Assembly (NCBI RefSeq): GCF_030698125.1
Contig: NZ_JAUYNV010000004.1
Location: forward strand, 181,522-245,521
Origin: Methyloversatilis sp.
Lineage (GTDB): Bacteria > Pseudomonadota > Gammaproteobacteria > Burkholderiales > Rhodocyclaceae
Direction of reading: 5' to 3'
Length of the DNA: 64,000 nt
Part shown: one piece after another, positions 1 through 9,871 of the stretch
How the letters are laid out: every line of letters begins with the position of its first letter
Numbering within the stretch: the first letter of the stretch is position 1
Made by a program: the position numbers and the translations under genes
The notes under the pieces: model-generated
Told to the model about the DNA's origin: nothing
Database searches by the model: none
Seen by the model: only the letters and a program-made list of their open reading frames with translations

Positions 1-3000
1 AACTTCTCCGCCAGCGACATCGCGCGCGTCAATGCGACGGGCAAGGTCGCGACGAAGGACCAGATCAATGCGGCGCCGGTGGGCAGCACGCTGGCCACCG
101 TGATCGATAGCGACGGCACCCGCGACACGCTGATCGCCGGCGGCAACATCCGCATCGGTGCGTCGGAGAAGGACCGCATCGAAGTCGGGGCCGGCGGCAT
201 TGCGCTGGGCGGTCTGGCCGGTGTCGGTGCGTCGGTGGGCGTGCTCGACGTGCGCCACAACGTCGGTGCGACCACGGTCGGCGCGATTTCGCTGCAGGCC
301 GACACCGGCGACATCGAGCTGAGTGCGAAGACAGCTGAACTGCCGGACACCGATCCGCGGGTCCAGGCCGAACCGGCGCTGCAGGTCGACAGCTTCCAGG
401 CTGCCGGCGGTCTGGTGGGTGTCGGCGCCGCGGTCGCGACCGCCGATCTGAACAACACGGTGCGCGCCGGTCTGGGGGCAGGCGCCCGGGCGACCGTTAG
501 CAGCGCTTCGGGCGACGTGCGCGTGACCGCGAGCGACGCACTGGACGCCCGCTCCAGAGCCGAAGGCTATGCGGTCGGGGTGGTGGCGGCCGGCATCGTG
601 ATTGCGCGCGCCGACAAGAGCGGCAGCACGACCGCGCAGATCGGCGGCCGCGACACAGCCACGACCCAGTCCGCCGCAACCGGCATTACGCTGGCAGGTG
701 GGCTGCTCGACGTTCAGGCGACGCGCGAAGACACGGTATCCGCCGAATCGAAAGCCGGTGCCGGCGGTGTCGCGGCGGGCTCCGGCTCCGAGTCGCGTGC
801 CGGCGCGCTGGGAACGGCCCATGCGACCATCGCCGATCGGGTGACGATAGACGGCGCCGGTTCGGCCATATCGGTCACCGCCAACAGCACGCCGCAGGTC
901 AGTGCGGTGGCGCGGGGCTACAACGGCTCGTTGGCGTTGTCGATCGGCGTGTCGCTGGCTGAAGCGTCCGCGTCGACGCAATCCTATGCGACGGTGGGCC
1001 GCTACAACAGCATCACGGCCGGTGCGCTGTCGCTGAATGCGGCGACGCTGTTGCCGACTGTTGTCACAAGCGTTGGCACCAGCGTCGGCCACAGCGCCTA
1101 TTCGTACGCCAACGCGACCGGCGGATCGCTGCTGGTCGGCGCCAATGGCAGTGATTCGTACGCGGGCGGCAGCTCGCTGGTCAACGCGACGATGGGTACC
1201 GGCAACGTGCTCGCGATCGCGGACAGCACGTCGCTGACCGCATCGAACCGCACGCGCCAGACGGCCGTCACCAGCGGCGTCACCGTCGGCGGGCTGCTGG
1301 CGCTCGGGGCGAATCTGGCGGATGCCGTCGCGGGATCGGTCACGCTCGCGTCCATCGACAATGGCAATACCGGCACGGTCGGTGACGCGCTCAGCGTGGT
1401 CGCGACCGGTCACGACGAAACGTCGGCCGATGCCGAAGCCGGCTCGGGCGGCATCATCGCGGGTGCAGCAGCCGTGGCGTCGACGCGCAATCTGTCCGAT
1501 ACGCAGGCGCTGCTCGGTGGTGGCGCGTCCGGCGATGCGCTGGTCACGGACAGCGGCGGGCGCATGGAAGTCCGCGCCGATCACACGGCGACCTTCAATG
1601 CCCGCGTCGATTCGTTGTCGGCGGGCGTGGTCGGTGCCAGCGGCGCACAGGCGCGCAACGACATCGACGCCAGGGTGGTCGCGGGCATTCGCGCGGGTGC
1701 GCATCTGAACACCTGGGATCTCGATGTGTACGCGCTGAACCAGACGCGCAAACCGTGGCTCACACGCGTGGAAGGGACTGCCCTGGTCGACGTGTTCAAC
1801 GTGTTTGCCGGCGCGGGGGGGCTGGCTGGCGGTGCGGCCGGGTCCGGCGAAACGCGGGTGGACAACATCACGCGGGTCGAGGTCGGAGACAGCGCGCGGG
1901 TCAGCGTGCTTGGCGATCCGGATGACGCGGGGCGCAGCAACTTCAATGCAGTGTCCGACGTGATGCTGCGCGACCGCGCGAAGCTGGAAGCCGGCGGCGC
2001 CATCAGTGCGGCCGATGCCGAATCCATCATCGAGGTGAACATCAACCCGCTCACCACCGCGGCAGGGGATGTCGGACGGACCGAAGCGCGCATCGGCAGC
2101 AATGTCGTCATCGATACCGTGGGCGACTTCAATCTCGCGACGCGGGAAAACGTCGATGTCGAGGCGCGCGCCAGTTCCAAGACCTGGGGCCTGGCCGCCT
2201 ATGCCGATGGCTTTTCGAAATCGGACATCCACAGCCGGTCGACGACATCGATCGGTGCCGGGACGGACATTCGCGCCGACGGCTTCATCAACCTCGGCGC
2301 CGGCCGCGATGCCGGCGGCGTGCGCAACCGCTACTCGTCGGTCGCCTACACGGACCTGTACAACAATTCGCTGATTCCGATACCCGGTCTGGACTGGGGC
2401 GCGGACGGCCTGCTCACCCAGACCAGCCGCATCGTTGTCGACGGCAGCCTGCGCAGCGTCAAGGACGTGAGCCTGATCGCCGACAAGGGCTTCGGTCACC
2501 TCGTCGACGGACATGGTGTGGCGCGTGACCTGTACAGCCAGGCGGCGAGTGCCATTGCCAGCGGCATCAGCAACCTGTTCGGTGGCGGCGACGTGTCGAT
2601 CGAGCAGAACAGCGGACGCAGCATCGAACAGTCGCAGGCCGGTGCGACGGTGAATGGCTTCATCGATGCCGGCATCCACAATCAGCGCTGGATGAACATC
2701 AGCGAGACGGATCCCGGTGGCGGTGCGCTGCCGCTGACGCTCAGCTCGCAGGTGCCGCGCGACGGTCAGGAGGCGAAGTGCCAGGCGCCCGGCGTTGCGG
2801 GCTGCGTCTACGACACCTATTCGAAGCAGTACTGGATCACGCGCTCCGATGGCCTCGACATGCCGATCGCACGCATCGAGAACCTGCAGGACAATCTGCA
2901 GACGCGCATCGACTCGCTGAAGGAAATCCGCGGCCAGTATCAGGGTGTGACCAGCACCGGCGCCGACGCCAGCAGCCCGGAGACGGTGGCGGCGCTGACC

Positions 3001-6000
3001 GCCGAAATCAACTTCCTCGAGCAGCAGCTTGCCGATCTGTTCCCGGCGGGCGGCGCGACGGCATCGGTGTCCGACGCGGCCTTCATCATCCTGCCCGAAA
3101 TGAGTGCGCGCGGCGGCAACATCAATGTGATGGGCGACTACCTGGCAGGCAGCGGTCAGCTGGTGGCGCGCGGCGACGCGCAGATCCGGATCATCAACAA
3201 CAGTTCGGCCTTTCTGCGCACCGATGCACTGACCATTCCGGAAGAGGCGACCGGGCGGCTCGTGTTGAACAGTGTCGCCATCCTGAACACGCCGGGCACC
3301 CGCCCGACGACGGCCGACATCAATGCCGAGCTGAATGCCCGCACCAAGGGCGGAACCGCCGGCTTCGGCAGCGTCGACATCGCACCGGATTCGGCCGTAC
3401 CGCTGATCGAGGTGAGGAACACCTACATTCCGCTCGATGCGGACGCCCGCGCGCCGGACATCGAAGTGGTCGGTGACATCAGCAACCTGCTCGGTACCGT
3501 CACGCTGGAAAGCGAGCGCGGCAGCGTGCTGGTGCAGCCGAAGGATCCGTTGAATCCGCTGACCGCCCCCAATATCCAGGCGGCAACGATCAACATCACG
3601 GCCGGGCGTGATTTCGTGTTCAGTTCGCCGTCGGCCTTCTATCACACCGCCGGCGCCGCACGCGACCTGTGGGGTGGCACGCGCACGCCCAGCGGCGGCA
3701 GTGGCGGAACCGCCAACAACTTCGAGGACAGCAGCCTGTTCAGCGGCGCGGCTGACGACGTACGCATAGGCAACGGTGCGCCGACCATCGCCGGCAACAA
3801 CATCTTCATCAGCGCCCGCTACCTGAACATCAATGGCCTGTTGCAGAGCGGCATTCCCGATCGTTCGATCACGATCGACGCCGATGCGCGTGTCAATCTC
3901 AACATCGGCCCGTACAAGACCGCCACCACGCTGGCGCAGGCGAAGACGAATTACGACGCGCTGGTGGCCGGTGGCATGAAGCCGGCCGATCCGCGCTTCC
4001 GCATCACCGGCACCGACGGCAACATCGTCGCCTTCTTCAATGCGGAACTGAACCGCATCGAACTGGAGCCGGTCAAGGTCGAAGGCGGCAAGCTCGAACT
4101 GCTGGGCGAAATACTGAACACCGGTGGTGGCCGCATCGCGGCCATGGATGGCTACGGCCGCTTCGACATCGACAACCTCACCGGCTACGATATCGTCATC
4201 AGCGGACTGGACACCGGCAACGACATCGAAGGCCGCGTGCGCATCACCGACTACCTGCGCCGCTGGGACCCGGTCGCGAACGGCGGTCTCGGTGCCATCG
4301 TCAGCAGCCCGCTGCAGTCGAGCACGCCGACGACCGCCTACTACAACAGCCTGACGCCGGTCACCCGCATCGTCACGCGTCTGGGCGCAAACGTTCAGAC
4401 CTCGGACGTCATCGTGACGACCGAAAGTACACCGGCGGGCGACAAGCTGGTCGAACGTCCGGTGGCGTCTTATGTGGATCTGATCAACACGCGCAACACC
4501 GGCTACGCGCCGGTCGAAGACCAGACCTATACCTGGGTGACCGGTCAGCGCAGCACGACGAACACCTACGCGCGTTACGAGAAGGAAACCAAGTTCTGGT
4601 TCTTCCCGGGCAGCTGGTCGATCGCGGACCGCACGGCCTACGTCGAATATCCGGACGCGACGCCCTTGATGGAAGGCGAATACACGCGACTCGACCCGAC
4701 TCTGGGCGACGACGCCTATCGCTATCAGCGCCGCGATGTCCTGACGTCCTACCAGGAATGGTCGAAGGAACGTTCGAAGTGCTCATGGTTCTTCTGCATC
4801 TGGAAGTGGCACACCTACGAGGTCTGGAGCGATTTCGGCACCAAGCGCTACAACACGCATACGGTCAAGGCCGACCACGTGATCCCGATCAGCTTCATCG
4901 GCCACGACAGCGGCGGCATCGACATCGTCAGCCGCGGCGATATCATCCTCGCCGGCAGCCTGACCAACCGGACCGGTCTGGTTTCGCTCGATGCGACGGC
5001 GGGAGACGGGCTGCCCGGCGGCGCCATCGCATCGGAAAGCGCGCGCGGCACCGTGACGACGGAAAGCCTGACGATGCGGGCTGCCAGTGGCATCGGTAGC
5101 GCGATTGCACCCTTGCAACTCAATCTGTCCGGAAACGGCAGCATCGATGCCGTGAGCGCTGGCGGCGACGTCGGCTTGCTGGCGGTGTCGGGTGACATGC
5201 GCGTGGCACAGGCGATCACCGGTGACGACGGCCGCGTGTTCCTGCAGGCCGATGGCGACATCGTGTCGGCCGGAGCCGGCGATGCCGTGCGCGTGCAGGG
5301 CGGTGGCGTCGAACTGGTGTCGCTGAACGGGCACATCGGCAGCGACGCGCAGGCGCTCGTGGTGCAGACGCAGGCCACGCTTCAGGGCGGCCTCGACGTC
5401 ACGGCCATGGGCGACATCCATGTGCTGCAGCCGGACGGCGACCTGCAGCTGGACAAGGTCGAATCGCTGACCGGGGACGTGACGCTGACCGCCGGCAATG
5501 GCCGCATCGTCGATGGCAACCGCAACGAAACGCGCGATACACGTGCCGAAGCCGAGCTGGACGCGGTCTGGAAGAATCTGCGACTGCGCGAGTCGGACGG
5601 CGCAGCCGACAGTCTGGCCGACGCGCTCAAGGCGCATCGCGCCGGTGTCGACCGCGAGTACCGCGAGTACTGGTCGCTGCGCAACGTTCAGCTGATCGAA
5701 GACCCGGCCAATGCCGGCAGCTACGTCTACCGGGCCGATGCCTACGATGCGGCAGCGGCGCCGCCGCGGCTGCGCGACCTGCACGACAAGCTGGGTGGCC
5801 TGGGCGTGACGCTGGCCACTGGATCGGTGCCCGACTATGACGCCGACTTCCAGTACGTCGGGTCGGTCGACACGGACCGGACGCTGGCGGACATTTCCAA
5901 TGGCACGCACGCATGGACCGACAACCAGGTGCGCTACGGCGTCAGTGCGGCGATCTACAACAAGTCGGTGTCGGATACCGAAACCCGCATCGAACAGCCC

Positions 6001-7818
6001 AATGTGGTGGGCCGCCACATCGTGCTCAATGCCGCCGGTGCGGCGGGGGGCGTCGGACGCGACGAGGGGCAATTCACGGTCAGCATTGCTGCGCTGGCGA
6101 CCCTCAGCCCCGACGAGCGGCGTGCGCTCGCGGCGGCCGAAGCCGATGACGTGGCGGTGGACACGGTTGCGAAGACCGCCACGGTGCTCAAGCGCGATGA
6201 CGTCGATGTGGCGACGACCGCGGACGGCAGCGTGACGGTGAATGCACGCGGCCATGTCTTCCTCGGGGCCGACGACTACGAGCGCAACGGCACGGCGCTG
6301 CCGGGCGACATCAATCTGGTGTCGCTCGACGCCAGCGGGGGCGGTGCCGACTACAGCAAGACGATACGGCTCAAGGTATCGGGCGGAATCATTGACGCCG
6401 GCGCGGGCGCTGTTCCGAATCTGCGCGGCGGCAGCACCATTCTCGAAGCCAGTCACGGCAGCATCGGCAGCGCTGCGCGCCCGGTCAGCCTCGATCTCGG
6501 TACCGCCGCGACGCTCACGGCACGCGCGGCGAGCGGCATCTGGCTGAGTGAACTGAGTGGCCCGATGCGGGTGGCCGAAATGTTCGCCAGCGCTGGCGGC
6601 ATTCACCTGACCAGCGCCGGCAGCATTCTCGATGCCCGCGGCACCCAGCGTGTCGTGGCGCTGCAGACCGGGGAGGGCGACATCGACCTGCGCTCGCTCG
6701 CCGGCAGCATCGGTGCGCCCGGCGAGGCGCTGGTCGTCGCGCCGGGCGACGGTCACGCGGTCAATGCCGAGGCGGCGGAAGACGTGTATCTGTCGGGCAT
6801 CACCGCCGCCGATTCCGATTTCTCGTCCGATCTCGAAGTGGGCGACGTGACGGCAGGTGGTGACGCGTCGGTCACGGCAATCGGCACGGTCAGCGGCGGC
6901 AGCGTACGTGCCGTGCGCAGCAATCTCGATCTGCGCGCCGGCCACAGCGTAACGGTGCTGGAGGCGACGGCCGATGCGGGCAACGCAAGTGTGTTCGCCG
7001 AACAGGACATCCTGATGGACGCGGTGACCGCCGGCCGGGGCGTGCGACTGGAAACGATCAACGGTCGGGTCAGTGTGAAGCGGCTGAGCGGCGACACCAT
7101 CGACATCATCACGGATGGCGACATTGAGGCGGGCACGCTCGAAGTGGATTCGCAACTGTCGATCGGCGTCGGTTCGATTACTGCAAAAATCGTTCAAACC
7201 GGCACCAGCGGCCCGCTGCTGATGAACGTGACGGGTCCGCAAGGGAGCATGGCGCGCTGGGTGGATCTGACGTTCGACAGCCCGATCGGCACGCGCTTCG
7301 AGCGGCTGTATTCGCAGGACGCGCGGATCGAGACCGAGCGCGGCTGGCTGGAAGTGCTGGACGGGCGGATCGACAATCAGGCGCGCTTCATCAATCCGCA
7401 GAGCAACGTTTACATGGACAACGCGACGACGGTGATCCAGCCGGCGGACATCCAGCTCAATGCGCCGGATGGGCAGTTTGCGCTGCGCCTGGAGCGCTAC
7501 CGTCTGGTGACCGACGAGACCGCGCTGACGCGCAGCCCGCTGCACGAAGTGGTCAATGCGACGGATCCGGACAACAGCGGTCGGGAGGAGTCGCGCAACG
7601 CGATCGAACCGCGGGTGCCGAATCCGACGCGTCCGCAGGCGGTGAATGTGGTGCCGGCGCTGTCGCAGATCGCGATCAACATTCCGCTGGACATTCCGGC
7701 CGTGAATGCGGGCGAGGAAGAGACGGAAGAAGAAGCCGAAGCACGCCGCAAGGCCGAGGATGAGGCTGGGGCGCAGAACGCAACGCCCGGCGAAACCCCG
7801 AAGGAGACCGCACCGTGA
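1..7818 (+). CDS. Giant filamentous adhesin (FHA / LktA-like), 5'-truncated by the window edge
   Basis: The frame is open from base 1, so the true start lies upstream; about 2605 residues are visible. The protein is rich in Gly, Ala, Asp, Ser, Thr and Val, with many short G-D-I/V and S-A-G-S-I repeats typical of the right-handed beta-helix of filamentous haemagglutinins and of proteins named leukotoxin LktA-family filamentous adhesin. Such proteins are usually exported to the cell surface by a two-partner system, but no partner gene is visible. Two stretches interrupt the helix pattern: a probable coiled coil near residues 950-1015 and a Trp/Cys-rich patch near residue 1595 (CSWFFCIWKWH). The C-terminus is a charged Glu/Ala/Lys tail after residue about 2570. 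The family is clear; the ligand is unknown. Confidence 0.8.
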   Translation, partial: NFSASDIARVNATGKVATKDQINAAPVGSTLATVIDSDGTRDTLIAGGNIRIGASEKDRIEVGAGGIALGGLAGVGASVGVLDVRHNVGATTVGAISLQADTGDIELSAKTAELPDTDPRVQAEPALQVDSFQAAGGLVGVGAAVATADLNNTVRAGLGAGARATVSSASGDVRVTASDALDARSRAEGYAVGVVAAGIVIARADKSGSTTAQIGGRDTATTQSAATGITLAGGLLDVQATREDTVSAESKAGAGGVAAGSGSESRAGALGTAHATIADRVTIDGAGSAISVTANSTPQVSAVARGYNGSLALSIGVSLAEASASTQSYATVGRYNSITAGALSLNAATLLPTVVTSVGTSVGHSAYSYANATGGSLLVGANGSDSYAGGSSLVNATMGTGNVLAIADSTSLTASNRTRQTAVTSGVTVGGLLALGANLADAVAGSVTLASIDNGNTGTVGDALSVVATGHDETSADAEAGSGGIIAGAAAVASTRNLSDTQALLGGGASGDALVTDSGGRMEVRADHTATFNARVDSLSAGVVGASGAQARNDIDARVVAGIRAGAHLNTWDLDVYALNQTRKPWLTRVEGTALVDVFNVFAGAGGLAGGAAGSGETRVDNITRVEVGDSARVSVLGDPDDAGRSNFNAVSDVMLRDRAKLEAGGAISAADAESIIEVNINPLTTAAGDVGRTEARIGSNVVIDTVGDFNLATRENVDVEARASSKTWGLAAYADGFSKSDIHSRSTTSIGAGTDIRADGFINLGAGRDAGGVRNRYSSVAYTDLYNNSLIPIPGLDWGADGLLTQTSRIVVDGSLRSVKDVSLIADKGFGHLVDGHGVARDLYSQAASAIASGISNLFGGGDVSIEQNSGRSIEQSQAGATVNGFIDAGIHNQRWMNISETDPGGGALPLTLSSQVPRDGQEAKCQAPGVAGCVYDTYSKQYWITRSDGLDMPIARIENLQDNLQTRIDSLKEIRGQYQGVTSTGADASSPETVAALTAEINFLEQQLADLFPAGGATASVSDAAFIILPEMSARGGNINVMGDYLAGSGQLVARGDAQIRIINNSSAFLRTDALTIPEEATGRLVLNSVAILNTPGTRPTTADINAELNARTKGGTAGFGSVDIAPDSAVPLIEVRNTYIPLDADARAPDIEVVGDISNLLGTVTLESERGSVLVQPKDPLNPLTAPNIQAATINITAGRDFVFSSPSAFYHTAGAARDLWGGTRTPSGGSGGTANNFEDSSLFSGAADDVRIGNGAPTIAGNNIFISARYLNINGLLQSGIPDRSITIDADARVNLNIGPYKTATTLAQAKTNYDALVAGGMKPADPRFRITGTDGNIVAFFNAELNRIELEPVKVEGGKLELLGEILNTGGGRIAAMDGYGRFDIDNLTGYDIVISGLDTGNDIEGRVRITDYLRRWDPVANGGLGAIVSSPLQSSTPTTAYYNSLTPVTRIVTRLGANVQTSDVIVTTESTPAGDKLVERPVASYVDLINTRNTGYAPVEDQTYTWVTGQRSTTNTYARYEKETKFWFFPGSWSIADRTAYVEYPDATPLMEGEYTRLDPTLGDDAYRYQRRDVLTSYQEWSKERSKCSWFFCIWKWHTYEVWSDFGTKRYNTHTVKADHVIPISFIGHDSGGIDIVSRGDIILAGSLTNRTGLVSLDATAGDGLPGGAIASESARGTVTTESLTMRAASGIGSAIAPLQLNLSGNGSIDAVSAGGDVGLLAVSGDMRVAQAITGDDGRVFLQADGDIVSAGAGDAVRVQGGGVELVSLNGHIGSDAQALVVQTQATLQGGLDVTAMGDIHVLQPDGDLQLDKVESLTGDVTLTAGNGRIVDGNRNETRDTRAEAELDAVWKNLRLRESDGAADSLADALKAHRAGVDREYREYWSLRNVQLIEDPANAGSYVYRADAYDAAAAPPRLRDLHDKLGGLGVTLATGSVPDYDADFQYVGSVDTDRTLADISNGTHAWTDNQVRYGVSAAIYNKSVSDTETRIEQPNVVGRHIVLNAAGAAGGVGRDEGQFTVSIAALATLSPDERRALAAAEADDVAVDTVAKTATVLKRDDVDVATTADGSVTVNARGHVFLGADDYERNGTALPGDINLVSLDASGGGADYSKTIRLKVSGGIIDAGAGAVPNLRGGSTILEASHGSIGSAARPVSLDLGTAATLTARAASGIWLSELSGPMRVAEMFASAGGIHLTSAGSILDARGTQRVVALQTGEGDIDLRSLAGSIGAPGEALVVAPGDGHAVNAEAAEDVYLSGITAADSDFSSDLEVGDVTAGGDASVTAIGTVSGGSVRAVRSNLDLRAGHSVTVLEATADAGNASVFAEQDILMDAVTAGRGVRLETINGRVSVKRLSGDTIDIITDGDIEAGTLEVDSQLSIGVGSITAKIVQTGTSGPLLMNVTGPQGSMARWVDLTFDSPIGTRFERLYSQDARIETERGWLEVLDGRIDNQARFINPQSNVYMDNATTVIQPADIQLNAPDGQFALRLERYRLVTDETALTRSPLHEVVNATDPDNSGREESRNAIEPRVPNPTRPQAVNVVPALSQIAINIPLDIPAVNAGEEETEEEAEARRKAEDEAGAQNATPGETPKETAP

Positions 7819-7902
7819 AGCGCGCGCACAGCTTCTTCATCCGGTGCTGCGGTACCCGTCAGCGCAGGCAGGGCGAAAGGTGGTGGAAGCCGGGGGAGGG
7901 GT

Positions 7903-7943
7903 GCGCTGCCGGCAACGAGGACCGTTGCCGCCACCGGCAGCGC
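7903..7943. terminator. Stem-loop between convergent genes
   Basis: GCGCTGCCGG (7903-7912) pairs with CCGGCAGCGC (7934-7943), and an inner CAACG/CGTTG pair extends the fold. It lies between the adhesin stop and the stop of the convergent cupin gene, where a shared terminator is expected. There is no T-run, so it may be Rho-assisted or simply stabilise the 3' ends. Confidence 0.45.
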
Positions 7944-7950
7944 AGAGGGA

Positions 7951-8289
7951 TCATTCGGCCGGGATGAAATCGAGGCCCTTCGACAGCACGAACATCACCG
8001 TACAGCCGGTGTCGGTCGTGTGCGGCCCATGTGACGTGCCGGCCGGCGCGGTGAACACCGAACCCGGACCATAGGTCTTGCCGTTCTCGATGAACTGACC
8101 GTCGAGCACATAGGCGACTTCATCGGCTTGCGTATGCAGGTGCGATTGCACGCACGAGCCGGCGTCGAACTTGTAGAGCACGGTGGATGCCGTCGTCTCG
8201 AGTTCGCCGTCGATCACCTTGAAGTACACGCCATCGATGCCGCTGGGTTGCCATGCGAGCGAGTCGGCGTGAAATTCCTTTGTATACAT
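7951..8289 (-). CDS. Small cupin-domain protein
   Basis: A 112-residue single-domain cupin. The first metal-binding motif is seen around SHLHTQADEVAYVLDGQF (His, His, Glu) and the second around GPGSVFTAPAGTSHGPHT, giving a plausible 3-His/1-Glu site. Small cupins of this kind serve as dioxygenases, isomerases or ligand sensors, so the reaction cannot be named. The ATG at 8289 is preceded by a good AGGAG Shine-Dalgarno. It is monocistronic and has its own sigma-54-type promoter (8350-8365) with an upstream palindrome, which ties it to the nearby ketone genes. A role in handling a ketone or acetoacetate-type (diketone-like) intermediate is possible but is inference only. Confidence 0.85.
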   Translation of the reverse strand: MYTKEFHADSLAWQPSGIDGVYFKVIDGELETTASTVLYKFDAGSCVQSHLHTQADEVAYVLDGQFIENGKTYGPGSVFTAPAGTSHGPHTTDTGCTVMFVLSKGLDFIPAE

Positions 8290-8349
8290 GCACGGTCTCC
8301 TGGGGGGGCGGTAAGTGCCGGGTTCAATACATTAGCGGTCTAATAATTA

Positions 8350-8365
8350 AGCACGGGCCATGCCA
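8350..8365 (-). promoter_or_regulatory. Sigma-54 (-24/-12) promoter of the cupin gene
   Basis: Read on the minus strand the site is TGGCAT-GGCCC-GTGCT. The invariant GG and GC are exactly 10 bp apart, matching TGGCAC-N5-TTGCW with two mismatches. The predicted start is near 8339, about 50 bp before the ATG, with an AGGAG in between. The upstream palindrome at 8426-8442 sits where an enhancer-binding activator would bind. Confidence 0.6.
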
Positions 8366-8425
8366 AGCGCGGCGTCACGGCTGCGCGCCATCTGCCGCGA
8401 TGACGCGGTGCATCCGGGGACGAAA

Positions 8426-8442
8426 GTCGGACCCCGTCCGAC
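8426..8442. promoter_or_regulatory. Perfect inverted repeat, probable activator site for the cupin promoter
   Basis: GTCGGAC-CCC-GTCCGAC: 7-bp arms with a 3-bp spacer, centred about 70 bp upstream of the -24 element. Related GTCCGGAC or GTCGGAC words occur before the CoA-transferase operon, acxA and the activator gene. Binding by the AcoR-type activator at 30403-32457 is inferred. Confidence 0.5.
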
Positions 8443-8494
8443 CACGGTGACCGATTTCCGGACCTGCGCTTGATGCGTTCGTACCGCAACAGCG

Positions 8495-8532
8495 GAAAAA
8501 AGGCCCGTCCGCGCGCAGCACGGACGGGCCTT
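8495..8532 (-). terminator. Rho-independent terminator of the upstream DUF1329 gene
   Basis: A 12-bp stem AAGGCCCGTCCG / CGGACGGGCCTT with a 9-nt loop is followed, on the minus strand, by a run of T. It lies 20 bp past the stop of the DUF1329 gene transcribed leftwards and insulates it from the cupin promoter region. Confidence 0.85.
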
Positions 8533-8551
8533 CGGGTGAAGGCCGGCGGTC

Positions 8552-9871
8552 TTACTTGCCGGTTGCGACTTCTTCCAGCACGTTGAGCGACACGTCAGTT
8601 TCCTTGACGCCCGCCGGATTGGACTTCATGTTCGACGACCAGTTGGTGGCATGGCCACGCTTGACGTCGATGATGTGTCCGATCACGGGCATGACTGCCT
8701 TGTAGCCGTCGTCGCCGATGTCAGGCCGGTTCTGGAAGATGAACATCTTCCAGAACTCGCCCTTGCGGTCTTCCGCATAGCCCAGATACGGGCGCGGAAA
8801 GTCGACTTCCATGTACACCACCTTCTTGCTGTAGGGGTGTTCCGGGGGCGGGATGCCCTCGACGACATACACCTCACGCGGCTCCCAGCCGATGTCCGGC
8901 GCCGGGTTGAAGTGCGGCGGAATGTCGATGCCGATGCGCGGGAAACGCTTGGCCGGATCGGTGTAGGGCTGCTTCACGTCCACACTGATTTCCGGGCTGT
9001 GAGCGATCGCCAGCACCCAGCGCTTCTCGATCAGCTTGTTCGACACATACTTGGTCGGGGCGGCGTCCCAGATGTCCCAGTCGTCATACAGCTGGTCGGT
9101 ACCGCCGATCGGGTCCATCCACGCGCCGCCCGACAGGCGACGCACGCGACGCACCGACTTCAGGTAGGCGTAGGAGTCATCCGGCACCTTCGAGTCAGCC
9201 TGGTTGTAGCGGACCGAGAACAGGCCCAGACCGCGGATGTCCTGCGGGTAGGTCGCCACGAAGTAGGTCTTCTGCGAAATGTCGCCCTTGCCCACGGTGA
9301 TCGGGCCGCCGTCAAGACGCCCTTCCATGTAGTAACGACGCGACTGGAAAGCCTGTACCCGCTCGTAACCCTTCTTCGCATCGAGGAAGGCCCAGGCGAT
9401 GTCGCGCAGGTCCATCGTGGCGCCGTAGGTGGCGGCACGCAGGTTCCAGATCACCTTGTCGCCGGCGTGCGGGTCGTCCATCTTGATGGTTTCCGGCGGG
9501 AACAGCATGCCGGCCTGCCATCCGGACACCGTACGGTCAGCCGGATTGAACTTCACCGTGTTGATGTTCTTCTTCGACCACTCCACGTACTTCGGATCCA
9601 TCTCGATCTTCTTCGAGTTCGCGAGCTTGATGGTCAGGTTGTAGTTCTTGATCATCCACTCGAGCTTCTCCGGGACCATGCTGGCGATGGTCTTGTTCTC
9701 GAAAGTGTCGTTCTTGATGCTTTCGTAGTTTTCCTTGTTGATCACGAAGCCTGCGGGAAGCTCCTTCGCGAAGGCCGGGCTCGCGCCCAATCCGATCGCG
9801 AGGGTGATTGCGCCTGCCACGCCTTTTCGCAGCGCACTGCGACGTAGCGTCTGGTTGCCTTGGTTTTGCAT
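8552..9871 (-). CDS. DUF1329 family exported protein, copy A
   Basis: 439 residues with a signal peptide (basic LRRSALRK start, hydrophobic core, likely cleavage after SPAFA). The mature part is typical of DUF1329, LolB-like proteins often encoded beside DUF1302 and RND-transporter genes in clusters for hydrophobic or steroid-type substrates. Its function is not established. It is almost identical to the protein at 25375-26694: apart from the signal peptide only about 15 residues differ by eye, and a central block of roughly 190 residues is identical. The start ATG has AAAGGAGTAGGAGACG before it. It is monocistronic, with its own terminator, and is divergent from the CoA-transferase operon. 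No clear sigma-54 site was found upstream. Confidence 0.9.
   Translation of the reverse strand: MQNQGNQTLRRSALRKGVAGAITLAIGLGASPAFAKELPAGFVINKENYESIKNDTFENKTIASMVPEKLEWMIKNYNLTIKLANSKKIEMDPKYVEWSKKNINTVKFNPADRTVSGWQAGMLFPPETIKMDDPHAGDKVIWNLRAATYGATMDLRDIAWAFLDAKKGYERVQAFQSRRYYMEGRLDGGPITVGKGDISQKTYFVATYPQDIRGLGLFSVRYNQADSKVPDDSYAYLKSVRRVRRLSGGAWMDPIGGTDQLYDDWDIWDAAPTKYVSNKLIEKRWVLAIAHSPEISVDVKQPYTDPAKRFPRIGIDIPPHFNPAPDIGWEPREVYVVEGIPPPEHPYSKKVVYMEVDFPRPYLGYAEDRKGEFWKMFIFQNRPDIGDDGYKAVMPVIGHIIDVKRGHATNWSSNMKSNPAGVKETDVSLNVLEEVATGK

Noticed and set aside
4783..7545. Very long open frame on the minus strand opposite the adhesin gene (also 15003-17696 and 20815-23409 opposite acxA/acxB and the RND gene)
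   Set aside because: These are shadows produced by the third-position GC bias of the true genes; they have His/Arg/Gln-rich, low-complexity products, no Shine-Dalgarno and no family motifs.
7816..7968. 50-codon GTG frame overlapping the adhesin stop
   Set aside because: Arg/Trp/Cys-rich product, no Shine-Dalgarno, and it runs through the stem-loop at 7903-7943 into the convergent gene.
8651..9847. Long plus-strand frame opposite DUF1329 copy A
   Set aside because: The same kind of shadow appears opposite copy B, and the true strand carries a signal peptide and a known family.
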